Assembly: GCA_019914995.1 (NCBI GenBank)
Contig: CM034141.1
Coordinates: forward strand, 1,674,001 to 1,738,000
Direction: 5' to 3'
Source: Acanthochlamys bracteata
Lineage: Eukaryota; Streptophyta; Magnoliopsida; Pandanales; Velloziaceae
DNA length: 64,000 nucleotides
Part shown: piece after piece, positions 22,126-33,420 of the stretch
How positions within the stretch are numbered: the first letter of the stretch is position 1
Layout of the letters: the number at the start of each line of letters is the position of its first letter
Program-made: the position numbers and the translations under genes
The notes under the pieces: generated by a model
Databases searched by the model: none
What the model was told of the DNA's origin: nothing
Seen by the model: the letters and a program-made list of their open reading frames with translations, nothing else

Positions 22126-23100
22126 ATGTCTACACAAAAAAAAAAACGTTGTAGTGAAATAGCGCATTGGTCGGAGATTTACTGTAGAAAATTTGTTGAA
22201 CTTGCTGAAGAAGAGATTCGAAAGGGTAATAAGCTCACGACTCACTTCAATGCAGAAGGTTGGGGTAATATCCGTCGTGCATTTAATGAATATTTTAGGG
22301 AGACGTACGACAAAAGTCAATTAAAAAATCATTAGGATAATATGAAGACTGAATGGAAACTGTATAAGAAATTAGTCTTCGGTGTGTCAGATTTGGGATG
22401 GAATGCTGAACGCAACACGATCATTGCTGATGATGAATGGTGGGACGCGAAGATTAAGGTACATTAGCTGCTTGTTATTTATAAATTGTATTTTTTTTGT
22501 TTTAAATATTAGTTTTTAACTGATTTTTTATTATTTGTATAGGTTGGCTATAAGTTGAAGAAGTTTAAGGGTAGAGATTTATTCTTAATCCGTGATCGGT
22601 ACGGTCGTCTATTTGAAGATAATGTTGCGTCGAGGAGCAGAGCAAGGTCAACAGCTACAGTTGGGAGAGATATCGCAGTTGAAGGCACGCCTAACCAGGA
22701 AGGCAGTGATGATGGTGATCAACCTCCATCAGTTGTTGCTACTGAGTAAGATTTGTTTCCTTCGAGCTCGAGGCCTGTTTCCAACACAGCAAAGAGAAGA
22801 CGGTCACTGCAGGAGAGTTTGGATACACTTATGGATGTCATCAGTTCAACTAGCCGGACAACGTTTACGGGAGCAGAGGGAGGACAAGCAAACAATCAGA
22901 TGACGTGCATGCGTATACTCAAGGAGATGGCTGGAAACAGAATCGTCCCGGGCACAAGATTCTAGAGCTACTCCACGAATCTTCTAACCAAACCAGCTAA
23001 TCATTATGCTTTTTTAGAACAACCAGATGATGAAAGTCGTTTGGCGTGGTTAGAGTTTAATTATGATGAGTATATGAGGAAAACATCGGGTAGTATTTGA
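22126..23100 (+). pseudogene. Harbinger ORF1, Myb/SANT-like DNA-binding protein, broken
   Basis: Exon 22126-22458 starts MSTQKKKR and contains the trihelix/Myb_DNA-bind_3 type pattern found in PIF/Harbinger ORF1 proteins (FVELAEEEIRKGNK, HFNAEGWGNI, then DLGWNAERNTI and DEWWDAKIK). It joins through a GT..AG intron (22459-22542) to an exon that continues VGYKLKKFKGRDLF and ends near 23100 with EQPDDESRLAWLEF. In-frame stops occur at 22333 (where the family has a Trp before DNMK), 22747 and 22963. ORF1 proteins help the transposase bind DNA and enter the nucleus. Confidence 0.8.
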
Positions 23101-23397
23101 ATTGTTAATTTAAGTTTGGAGAATTCTTATATTTGTTTCGTGAGTATTGTACTAAGTGTTTGTTAATTTAAATTTGGAGAATTCGTATGTTTGTTTCGTG
23201 AGTATTGTACTAAAGGTTTGTTTTATCGCCTTAATGAATTTATGTTTGCTGTTTGTATTGTTGAATTCAAAGTTGTGATTTTATAATATTATTTAATATG
23301 AGTGTTAGTTAAGTTACAGAATTTTTACGGTAATACATATGCTTGTTTAGTGGTTGTTTTTCAATACTGATTGGTATATTTATATTTGTGTAGTGAA

Positions 23398-24782
23398 ATG
23401 AGTGGCTCAGATGATTCGATGGATGTTTAGATACCCTTTTTTGATGATCCAATGGATGTTTCTATAGCTTCATGTGATGTTTCTGAAAATGATGCGAATA
23501 GCCAAGATAACGATAGCTAGGCACAAATCATGATACAAGCAAGTTATCATGCTGCGGCTATGTGTACACAACAAGATCAAAAATTCGTGCCGTACATCCA
23601 TACGCACAGGTCATCGATTTATTTTGGAAATATTGGAGGGAAATGAGAGTCGCTGCTACTCAAATTTTCGTATGAAGAAAAATATTTTTCGAGCATTATG
23701 TCAATGTTTGACACGTGACTACGGTTTGGAACCAACAAGATCAACAATGGTCGAGGAGAGCATTGCAATATTCCTTTTAACTTGTGCCCATGGATTTTCA
23801 AACAGATTACTTCAGTAGATGTTTAATCATTCGGGAGAAACAATTTCTAGACATATTCACAAGGTGTTGAAAGCTCTATTACAATTATCAAAACAGTTAC
23901 TACGGCCACATCGCTACTATAATGAAGGGGTCATCTATCACAAACCAGAGAACACACAATATCTTCCGTGGTTTCAAATAATCAATTAGTTTTTCACTAT
24001 AGTAGCGCATATTTTTATAATACGAGAAATTTATTTTGCTGATTTGAACATTGGATATTTTATTATAGGATTGTATTGGAGCAATTGACGGAACTCATAT
24101 GAAGGCTACATTGCCAGCTGGTGAGCAGCTATCTTACATTGGCCGTAAAGGATATTCTACTCAGAACATTCTTGCAATCTGTGATTTCAATATGTGCTTC
24201 ACCTTTGTATTGGCTGGATGGGAAGGAAGTGCTCACGACAGTAAGGTTTTCAACAAAGCATTATGTAACCCAGAGCATGAGTTTTCTCATCCTTCAGGCA
24301 ACAAATATTATCTGGTGGATGCTGGTTATGCACACAGAGCTGGGTATATAGCGCTGTATATAGGTGAATGCATCAGATATCATCTCAGCGATTTTCGACG
24401 TGCAGGTACAGCACAGCTGCGGAAACCAAGAGGTCTAAGAGAAAAGTTCAACCGACTCCACTCTTCCTGCAGAAGTATTATCGAACGTACCTTTGACGTA
24501 TGGAAAGCTCGATTTAAAATTTTAGAAGATATGCCACCATATGACATTGATGATCAACGAGATATTGTCATTGCTACAATAACAATTCATAACTTTATCA
24601 GAAAGCACGGTACGCCCGATGTGACGTTCTCAGTAGCAGAACATGAAAGTTTTATCCCGTCAACCGTAGAAGCATGGTGTAGTACGTCTAATGTTACGCC
24701 GGTAGAGATAGATGATGGTGAAAATATTTCAGACTGGCATGTATATCGCGATGCTATTGCTATGAGAATGTCAAATGTATAA
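23398..24782 (+). pseudogene. Harbinger DDE transposase, N-terminal part broken
   Basis: The frame opens with MSGSDDSMDV at 23398 but meets stops at 23428 and 23518, and a frame change near 23550-23640. Family sequence then resumes (FRMKKNIFRALCQCLTRDYG, MFNHSGETISRHIHKVL) with another stop at 23816. After a short intron (about 23985-24069) an uninterrupted exon runs to 24782. The DDE_Tnp_4 catalytic acids are all visible: Asp in GAIDGTHMK (about 24088), Asp in GSAHDSKVF (about 24237) and Glu in RSIIERTFDVWKARF (about 24482). The C-terminal catalytic half is therefore open and well kept, while the N-terminal half is decayed. Confidence 0.85.
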
Positions 24783-25600
24783 TTATTTTTAACTAATATG
24801 TGATTATTTGTTCATACTTTTGCAATTATGTCAAAAGCACAAATATTATCCAAAATAATTTAACACATTATTTAAGAAATTATTAAATATTTAACAACTT
24901 TTTTAATATTTAATAAATTATTTAACTATCAATTATTTTTAACAAATATTTTAAATAATTATTTAACAAATTATTTTCTAAAATAATAATAATTTTAATT
25001 TAAACAGATATTTATATAAAATAATTAATTTAAGTATTTTTATTTAAAAGAAAAATCAATACAAAAATCACTTTATTGAATATAATATTTTTTAAATAAA
25101 TATTTTATTCAAAATAGCATCAATAATTTAGTATATATACATCAATAACTAACACAAAATATTAAAACATAAATCAGTAATTTTTATATCTCTTCACTTG
25201 AAAAGCTGCTTATCTAAAAGTACTACCAAATACTTTTCTAAAAAAGCTCATTTTCTCTCAATTTCTCAAAAGTTACTTTTTCTTTCTAAAAACTCCTTTT
25301 CATAAGCAATCCCAAACGCTCCCTCTATTGTTCTCTTTTGGTCCAATAGTCGGCTGAAAAACTTTTCGGACATTAGAAATTCTCCTCATCGAGACTAAAG
25401 ATGTTTGACAATATTTTCAATAATTTCAACTAAATCTTTTAGTTATAAATAAATTTTTATTTTATTTATATTTTTTAAAATTTAAAAATATAATATTATA
25501 TATTACAAATTTATATTAATTTTTACTGTTTTATAATTAAAATTTTAATTTCTAAAAATTTAAAATAATTTTATTTAAAAATTTAATTTCATAATCATTT
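24783..25600. other. AT-rich 3' part of the Harbinger region and SF3A1 upstream DNA
   Basis: AT-rich sequence runs to the terminal CATAAGCAATCCCAAACGCT at 25301-25320. Positions 25323-25600 are the upstream region of SF3A1, also AT-rich from 25430 onward. No other gene seen. Confidence 0.5.
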
Positions 25601-25754
25601 CTTGTTCTTATTCCCTCTTTCATTCTCCCATTCTAGGGTTTTCTCCGCCCCTAGAAATTTTCTTCCCTCGCTTGAATTCTTCAATCAACTAATTCAATCA
25701 AGATTGAAATTTAAATTCCAATTCATTGATTGGAAGTTTTTTTCTATCTCAATC

Positions 25755-28317
25755 ATGATTAGCACAATCCTTCCTCTCCCTGCTCCGCCTCTGGACGGCG
25801 ATTTGGGCCCCACTCCTCCTTCCCAACTCCCTCCCTCTTCTTCTCAACAAGAGCAACAGCAACAAGAACAACAGAAGGAACAACAAACGGTTGTAGCCAC
25901 ACACACGCGAACGATAGGAATCATCCATCCACCGCCGGACATTCGTGCGATTATCGAGAAAACAGCGACCTTCGTCGCTAAAAACGGCCCCGAATTCGAA
26001 AAACGAATCCTCGTCAACAACGCCGATAACCCTAAATTCAATTTCATCACACCTTCTGATCCTTATCATGCTTATTACCAGCACCGGATTTCCGAAACCC
26101 GAAATCAACTCCAGCAACAACAACAGTCTACTGACTCGAAACCTGATTCTGATTCGAAAGCTGAAGCTGATGGTGAATCAGCAACGGCAGCAGCTGATAA
26201 TCAGCAGCAGGAACAGCAGAAGCAGCAGTCGGACTATTCAGCGCAGTTTAGACAGGCGCCGAAGAAACCGTTAGAGCCGCCAGAGGCTGAACAGTATACT
26301 GTTCGATTGCCAGAAGGGATTACAGGTGAAGAACTTGATTTGATTAAGTTAACTGCTCAGTTTGTTGCTAGGAATGGGAAGAGCTTCTTACAGGGGTTGA
26401 TTCAGCGTGAAGGAAGCAATGTGTCTTTTCATTTTCTCAAACCGACGCAAACTATGTACACTTTTTTCACTTCGCTTGCGGACGCATATTCACGGGTGTT
26501 GATGCCGCCAAAGAATTTGGTTGAGAAGTTGAAAGAGGGAGTGAAGGATAGGACGACAGTCTTGGAGAGGTGTTTGCATAGGTTGGAGTGGGATAGATCA
26601 CAGGATCAGGCCAGGCAGAAGGCTGAGGATGAGATTGAGCAGGAAAGAATGCAGATGGCGATGGTTGATTGGCATGATTTTGTTGTTGTTGAAACGATTG
26701 AGTTTGCAGATGATGAGGATGAGGAGTTGCCCATGCCGATGACGCTTGAGGAAGTTATTAGACGGAGCAAGATCTTGTCTGTGGAGGAAGTGGCTGTTTC
26801 CGTGGACACTGCAGAGCCTGGCAAGGAGGTTGAGATGGAGATGGATGAAGAGGAGATGCAACTTGTGGAAGAAGGTATGCGTGCAGCGAAGATTGTGGAG
26901 AATGGTGGAGAGGAGAAGAAGAATGAAGCTGATTCAGAGCCACCGATGAGGATTGTCAAGAATTGGAAGAGGCCTGAGGAACGGCTGCCGGCTGAGAAGG
27001 ATTCCACCAAATTTGTGATCTCGCCTATTACTGGAGAGTTGATTCCTATCAATGAGATGGCTGAGCACATGAGGATTTCTCTCATTGATCCTAAGTATAA
27101 GGAGCAGAAGGAGAGGATGATGGCTAAGATTCGGGAGACAACACTTGCTGCAGATGATGAGATATCGAGGAACATTGTGGGCCTTGCTCGAACCCGTCCT
27201 GATATTTTTGGCACAACAGAGGAAGAGGTTTCTAATGCTGTCAAGGCGGAGATTGAGAAGAAAAAGGATGAACAGCCAAAACAGGTCATATGGGATGGGC
27301 ACACTGGGAGCATCGGGCGTACAGCAAACCAAGCAATGTCTCAAGGCATGTCTGGTGAAGAGCAGACTGATCCTAATGCCGCTAGTGATGGAAGAAATCT
27401 TCCTGGCCCTGTCCCTCCACCAAAGCCTGGTGTTCCTACGGTCCGACCCCTTCCTGTTCCCCCAGGATTAGCTGTCAATGTTCCTAGGTTCCCTCCAAAT
27501 GCTGTTCCCTATTCAGCACCACCAACTAGTGGTGGACTCGTGACACCACCTAGGGCACCTTTGGTCTCTGCAATTCCATCAGTGAGGCCACCCATGCCTA
27601 TGGCTTCAGCCCCTCAACCTATGATGATGAACCATCCTCCATTGCCTCCGTCAATGTCGGTGAACCCACCTGGCATGCCTGTGCCAATGCCTCCAGGATC
27701 CCAATTCACACCCTTGGGTGTACCCCGGACACCTTATCCTCTTCCAATACCGCCTCCTAATATGACTGTTGTGGCCCCACCTCTGTTGCCACAGGGTATG
27801 ATGCCGCCCCCTCCACCCCCTGAGGAAGCTCCTCCACCAGTACCCGATGAACCTGAGCCGAAGAGGCAAAGAACTGATGAATTTTCCCTCATTCCAGAGG
27901 ATCAGTTTCTTTCTAAACATTGGGTAAAGTTTAAGAAAAGTGTTGTTAACCTTTTGCAGTGCCATTTTAACATTCTCTTTTGTTTAGTACTAAGTTATTT
28001 ACTGTAAATTTGTAAACTGATGGAAAATTATTATTGCTGCTTTCTAGGGTCCTGCGTCCATCTTCGTTACGGTTCCTAATCTTGATGACGGGAACCTTAA
28101 AGGGCAAACATTGGAGATCAATGTTCTGTCGCTCTCTGAGACCATTGGTAGTCTGAAGGAGAAGATTTCAGTTCATGTTCAGCTTGCCTCTAACAAGCAG
28201 AAACTGAGTGGTCGGGCTGGTTTTCTCAAGGACAATCTCACACTAGGTCATTACAACATTTCCTCTGGAGAAACATTGACTCTTTCTTTGAGGGAGCGTG
28301 GAGGGCGAAAGAAATGA
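25755..28317 (+). CDS. SF3A1: Splicing factor 3A subunit 1
   Basis: Two exons, 25755-27923 and 28048-28317, encode 812 residues. SF3A1 is a U2 snRNP subunit (PRP21 homologue) that helps commit the branch-site complex. It begins MISTILPLPAPPLDGDLGP, close to the Arabidopsis start, so I chose this ATG over the upstream open frame. Gln-rich tracts flank the first SURP domain (residues about 57-105, IIEKTATFVAKNGPEFEKRI). The second SURP follows at about 193-242 (IKLTAQFVARNGKSFL). Then come the PRP21 region (about 255-490, with HRLEWDRSQ, MVDWHDFVVVETI and RIVKNWKRPEER), IFGTTEEEVSNAVKAEIEKK, VIWDGHTGSIGRTANQA and a Pro-rich stretch (about 548-700). A C-terminal ubiquitin-like domain ends LTLSLRERGGRKK. 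It is intact and slightly longer than the Arabidopsis protein because of the Gln/Pro tracts. Confidence 0.97.
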
Positions 28318-29604
28318 GAACATGCATGTGGTTACAACATGGTTATAACTGAGGGAATATAGATATAGATGTATTTTGGGGACACGTGATATTCAACTTA
28401 ATTGCATTCTGATGATGGCCATATTTTTTAATGCAGATGTGCTACATGGGCTGCTCAGTTTCCACATTACGGTGGAGGTTCACACTGTTGGTTGTGGAGA
28501 AAGAAAATTTTATGGATTTACTTTTTGCATCTGCATCCTTCCTCTTTGTCATTCTAAAATCTAATTGAGTTCGAAACTATTCTTATTCTTGTAAGAATTA
28601 ACAGAAAACCTTAAAGATATATGGTATTCTGGGGATCTCATGGTAAGTTTCAGTTTTATGGATTGCAGCTGTTGTGGCAACATTTCACAAACATATGTTA
28701 TCTGAGCAAGCAAGTTGAAGCTGGAATTTATGTAGGTTTTTTACATCTGTAATTGCTTTTCATGCTGTTTAGGTGTTCTCATGTTATAGTGTTTGCTGTA
28801 GACATATCATAAAAGAATATGCTGTTACCAAGCGGCTACTTTGTAGCTTTTCCTCTAGAGCTTGTTCTAATTTGTTACTTGGATTTCTGGAATAAATGTT
28901 CTGTCAGGATCTCTTTTGAATATATTTTCAGAACCTAATTTCAGCAGTCTCTTGGCAGTCAAATATCTCTGAAGAGAGTTTCCATGTCTATGTAGGAAAG
29001 AAGATGCTATGCCAAGGATGAGGACCATCTTGTTGTATCTCAAACTTATCTTATTTTAGGTAAATTCTCTTAATGACCATCAAGTTGCAAGATTTGACAT
29101 GTTTATGTGCTGGTTTATTTCATTGTTTCTTTTAAATTAAGTAGTAGAGTGTGATCTTAAACATCTTCAGTTTGCAGCATTCTAGTTGTTGATTGTTTAG
29201 TTGCCACCATGAAGTAGAATCTAGGAGAATGTGCCTTGTCTCTTTTGCAGACATTATGATTACTTGAGAGCATATGCTATTGGTTTCACTTTAGTTGTCG
29301 GTCTCTCTGAGATCAAATTCATGGTCGCCATAGTTCTGTGTCAATGCAGCATGCAGATAACAAACATTTTAACCGTGTCTCTACTTTTCACTTAAGCTGT
29401 TGTATATAGATGGGATTTTCTCAGACATTGACATATTAGTGAGATGATTGTGGAAATAGGATATGTTTCTGAGCGGAACAATCATTTATGTAATGGTGGT
29501 ATTTGTCATCACTACACAGCTCAGTTTTTTAAGATTCTTTGTGATTGATACTGGATTTGGTTCTAGCAGAAACTGCAGTATGTTTTTATGCTTGTTCATC
29601 TAGA
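28318..29604. other. SF3A1 3' region and gene-free DNA
   Basis: The first few hundred bases are probably the SF3A1 3' untranslated region. The rest has moderate GC but no recognisable coding or RNA feature. Confidence 0.4.
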
Positions 29605-29765
29605 TCATTTTAGGGGAAGAGGTAGGCCAAAATTAACTTGGCCTAGGGTGGATGCTAAGATTATAGAGGAATTAGATCTTTTGCTGAATCTGGTGTATAA
29701 TCGAACAGAATGAAAAAAACAGATTCATGTACCTGACCCCGCTCAAGTGGGATGAAGGTTTAGTT
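29605..29765 (+). mobile_element. LINE fragment, C-terminal end of reverse-transcriptase protein
   Basis: The plus frame reads GRGRPKLTWPRV, later VYNRTE, a stop where the family has Trp, then KKQIHVPDP. This is the characteristic C-terminal GRGRPK..W..D..EWR.RIHVADP segment of plant non-LTR retrotransposons. Only about 160 bp survive, with no ORF1 or catalytic domain nearby. Confidence 0.65.
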
Positions 29766-30094
29766 TGTTGTTTGTAGTTGAAATGTTTAAGTTTTGCAAG
29801 AGAAAAAAGGTGCTCTAGGAGGTGAGGACCATTATAGAAGGATGGGTGGACGAAGGAATTTGAATATATTGTAGGGGTTAAACCAAATCAACTAGACAGA
29901 TCCTTGTATGATAAGAGATATTGTATACCTCAAGTAGTGGAGCTTCTTATTTTATTAGCATTTTGCTCCAGAGTTCAGTGCATATTTGGATCCTTGAAAG
30001 CAGCATTAGTGAATCGGTGTTAGCAGCTGTAGTTTAGAAAGGGGTTCGTCTCTTAAGTTGACTCGTTTATCGTATAATGTTTCTCCTAAGCAGT

Positions 30095-30325
30095 CACTTT
30101 CGTTAGCACGGTTTAGTATTTCAGGAGCAAGTTAAAGTGCTTTTCATAAACCTAAAGCTCTTTCATGTGTGTTCGATTAAGTACTTAGAATGGGATAGGC
30201 TTGGACTTCAAAGCATTTCCACTTATAGAAAAGTTTTCGGTGCTTTTACATGAAGGAGGAAATTTTCAAGAGATTTATAAGTGAAAGTGCTTTAAAAGTT
30301 GTTCGCCAAACACAATTCTTTATTG
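30095..30325. mobile_element. MITE-like repeat (AAAGTGCTTTT-type ends)
   Basis: The left part carries AAAGTGCTTTTCATAAACC, and the right part AAGTGCTTTAAAAGTTGTTC followed by GCCAAACACAA. These are the CCAAACAC and AAGTGCTTT words of the Tourist-like family. The core is less AT-rich than in other copies. Ends are approximate. Confidence 0.35.
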
Positions 30326-31689
30326 ATGCAAAGCTATTTTCTAAACAGCTTTGTATAAATTGTTTCTTCTGGAGATGAATCTGGATTAAGTGATGCCGTA
30401 GTTATTGGGTTGGAAATTATCTGTTGGACCATGAAAAATCATGTACAAGGTACCTACAATTGGTCATAAAGTAGACAAGGGAATATGTTGAAAATGGTTG
30501 CACATTATGTTGGTTCTTGGAAGTAAAGAGTATGTTTATCTGAAGGTTTACAAATTGCTACATAGTACAATGTAACTATGGTTCACCAAAGGTGCACACC
30601 CATTGGGCATAAGTATTATCCAGTGTAGCATTTGTTAGCTTTTAGGTTGGCCTTCTTTTTGTTCGTAATATTATTTGTCAACTTCTATTCGTATAGTAAG
30701 GAACATTGATGTGGAGCAATGTTAACTAGTCTTCTGCATTTTCAAGTACATTCTTTAAAGGTGTATAGTTTCATTAATAGATTTTGATGTGGAGCATGTG
30801 CTTGATGCAATTGATTACAATGATTACTGATTTTGTTTTCTCATGATTGAAAATTTGGCATCATATGTAGCTTCTCATTTTGGTGCTGCTTGAGGTGCCA
30901 CTACAAAACTTGACAACAATGTGTAGTGTATGGATGCTTCAAGCAGTTTCCAGAGTTTTTATGGAAGCATAAGTCTGTAAAATAAGGACAATTCTGGAGA
31001 CACTAGCAACTTATACTAGTTATGTTTGTGAAGTTTTTGATGGTATCCGCGTGACTTTAATTGAGTAAATTCCCTTTGTGTCTTAAGAGAGGATTTATTT
31101 CATATGGTTGCTTTTTGAATTGTGATTCCTTGTTCCCTAGTTTGAGGCATTCTAATATCATCTGCTACTTTGCATATTTTGTCACTTTGACTTCTTTTTT
31201 CCTGAAATAGGATCATGGCGTCTTGAAGCTGGTCATATTGTGTGGTTGCCCTTGTTCAAAATCCTCCTGACATGTTACTTTCACCAGTTGGACTATTGAG
31301 ATCTAAATGCAAATCTAGACAAAATAGGAGTAAAATATCAAGAATGATGGATATAGCATGATACTGGTTTTGGATGGGGTGAGCAGGTCAGCTAGTTATG
31401 TTCCTAGAAGGTTGACCTCTCGAATTTTCTGGTGGCTGATTGAAAAACCAGTTTATGAAGTCTTCTTTCTTTTTCGCAGTTAACAGTGAAACTCTATGGT
31501 CTTGCTTGCTGTAAGTTTGTGGTGCAGTGAGATTGGTACTATCAGGGTATGTATTTGGATAGTAGGTGGTAGGTGGAATTTAAAAATCAGAGAATTGTAT
31601 GTATATTACTTGTATGTAGCAGGTTAATAGTGGTTTATCTAGAAGGAACAAAGATAACAGTGTCTGGAAATTTCAATCTTATGGTCATC

Positions 31690-31900
31690 GAAGTATCTAA
31701 AGTGCTTTTCTTTTCGTTCTAACTTTCTTTTTATGTGTTTTAACTAAATTTTTTATAATTTTTTAAAGAAATTTAAAAAATATAAAAAAAATTTACGTAA
31801 TAAGATTTTATTATTTATTTTTTTTGTTTTTTAAATTTTTAAAAAAAATTTCCGTTTTAGAAATTTTTTTTAAAAAAAACATTCTTAAACATTTCCGAAA
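31690..31900. mobile_element. MITE-like AT-rich element
   Basis: An AAAGTGCTTTTCTTTTCG left end and the common core AATTTTTTATAATTTTTTAA surround a run typical of the family. It ends near AACATTCTTAAACATTTCC. The surrounding DNA (29766-32990) shows no gene. Confidence 0.4.
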
Positions 31901-32989
31901 TATGGTAACAGTTTTTGCCACAGGATGGATGTTAACTAATTATACACTTGCTATATAAATATTAAAGCTGTCTGGGTGTTTACATGTTAGTGAGATTTCA
32001 AAACATAAAGATTGAAACGACGACTAGAAAATCTGAAGATTCTGAACACCAACCAAAGCTGTAATAAAAATATCGTTCATTAATTTACTACGGGCTTTTC
32101 AGCTTTGAATTATCGAGTTATAATCCCCTTCTAGGATAATTTGTCAACTGCTGTGAGAGTTCTTTTTTAAGTTTTTAAACCTGCATTAAGCCTTGTTGTA
32201 TTATCTTAGAAATATATTTTGATGATCACAAACATGAAGAGTTATTGTATATAAAATACTATGATTTAATTTCAGCTATTGAAATAAGCATAACAAAATT
32301 CTGACAGCACTAGCACAATTTAGTTACAACACAGCCAGCTATTCTATAGGAATAAGCACATTAAGGAATGAAAAAATAGAAATCACCCCGCTAGATCAGA
32401 AGAAACAAACAAAAAGTAACAGTCGACTAGATTGATACTTAATACAAAAAATAGATATAATAATGTGTCAAAATCTGATCCGACCAAAACATGCCAAGAA
32501 ACAACACCAGCGTCTGTAAAATTAAATTTTCAGTTGAAAAGAAGAAGCGTGCACGGCTACCAACGAGCATTAATTACAACAGAAATGGAGATACATATCA
32601 AATCATTTCTAAGAATGGAGAATTAAATAAAGATACACTATCCGGCTAAGATCCCATCACTCCAAATCAATCATTACACAGAACGGCTCAACGGACAAAT
32701 TTCATTACCTTAAATATCAGAAAGAAGAAAAGCAACAGGAATTTTAAAACGGTAGCCAACCTATGACGAAGCAAGATATAAAAGATAAAAACCAAAGCTG
32801 AAACTAACAGAGCACCACAAGCCAAAAAGTTTTTAAGATAAACAAAAAATCCTCTTCTCCAAAAGAAGCCAAGAATCTAAGAAATTTTATTTTCATCTCT
32901 GGCTTCCAATTTGATCTTCTCACTTTACTTACTCTGTCAACCTGCATGTGTGAGATATATCCAAAACTTCAACTGAGTTTTTAATTTTC

Positions 32990-33420
32990 ATTAAATGTGT
33001 GTAAGTGCGTATTGCACTTGAAAGCAAGTAGCTTGAGGAAGCTTTTGCTTGTAGGATTGTTCGTGTCATAAGTGTAAGGTCTGCAATAGGTAATACCATA
33101 GGTAACTGCTGTCGGTTTAGCTTGAGGAGTGAACTGATAGAGTTGTGCTTGTCATAGCACAGTGGTAAGATGTTGTAGTTTTACACTTAAGAATAGTGAA
33201 ACTCATTCGAGTAGAGTAGTTATGGATATAGGCAATTCATTTGCTGAACTACGTTAAAATATTTATGTAGTAGCATAATCTTACTTTGAATGTTCTCTGT
33301 TTGAGATTTTCTAACAACCAGTCACTGTATAATGAACATTCTATTTTAGCTCTCTGTCTGAGTCCAGTCGAGTAAACTGAAATTATTTCATTGGAAAAAA
33401 TTTTAAATTTTTTTCAACAC
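32990..33420 (+). mobile_element. Possible copia-type LTR scrap (fossil)
   Basis: The composition and words such as GAACTACGTTAAAATATT resemble LTR downstream regions of plant copia elements. No internal coding region, second LTR or target duplication is seen. If real it is a short, old, broken fragment. Confidence 0.25.

Larger units (their letters stand above)
19020..25322 (+). mobile_element. Decayed PIF/Harbinger DNA transposon with long repeat-rich 5' part
   Basis: Two plus-strand genes typical of PIF/Harbinger lie inside: a Myb/SANT-like ORF1 (22126-23100) and a DDE transposase (23398-24782). The right terminus is probably CAAACGCTCC at 25313-25322, which matches the MITE ends of this window. 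The left terminus is not resolved. It may be near the GTGTTTGGAGAAATTT or GTGTTTGGATGAAACG words at 19033-19110, or the region left of about 22 kb may be an older, separate accretion. The 5' 3 kb holds a gene-like exon, AGCAAAAACAG-type repeats and a G/T-rich array. Several nonsense changes lie in both genes, so it is inactive as it stands. Confidence 0.6.

Noticed and set aside
25200-25322. Separate MITE at the right edge of the Harbinger region
   Set aside because: Only a right end is visible; it is more simply the right terminus of the Harbinger element itself, although the left partner is not found.
26606-27313. 235-codon minus-strand open frame opposite SF3A1
   Set aside because: It is a Ser-rich antisense shadow of the highly conserved SF3A1 exon; no family resemblance or promoter.
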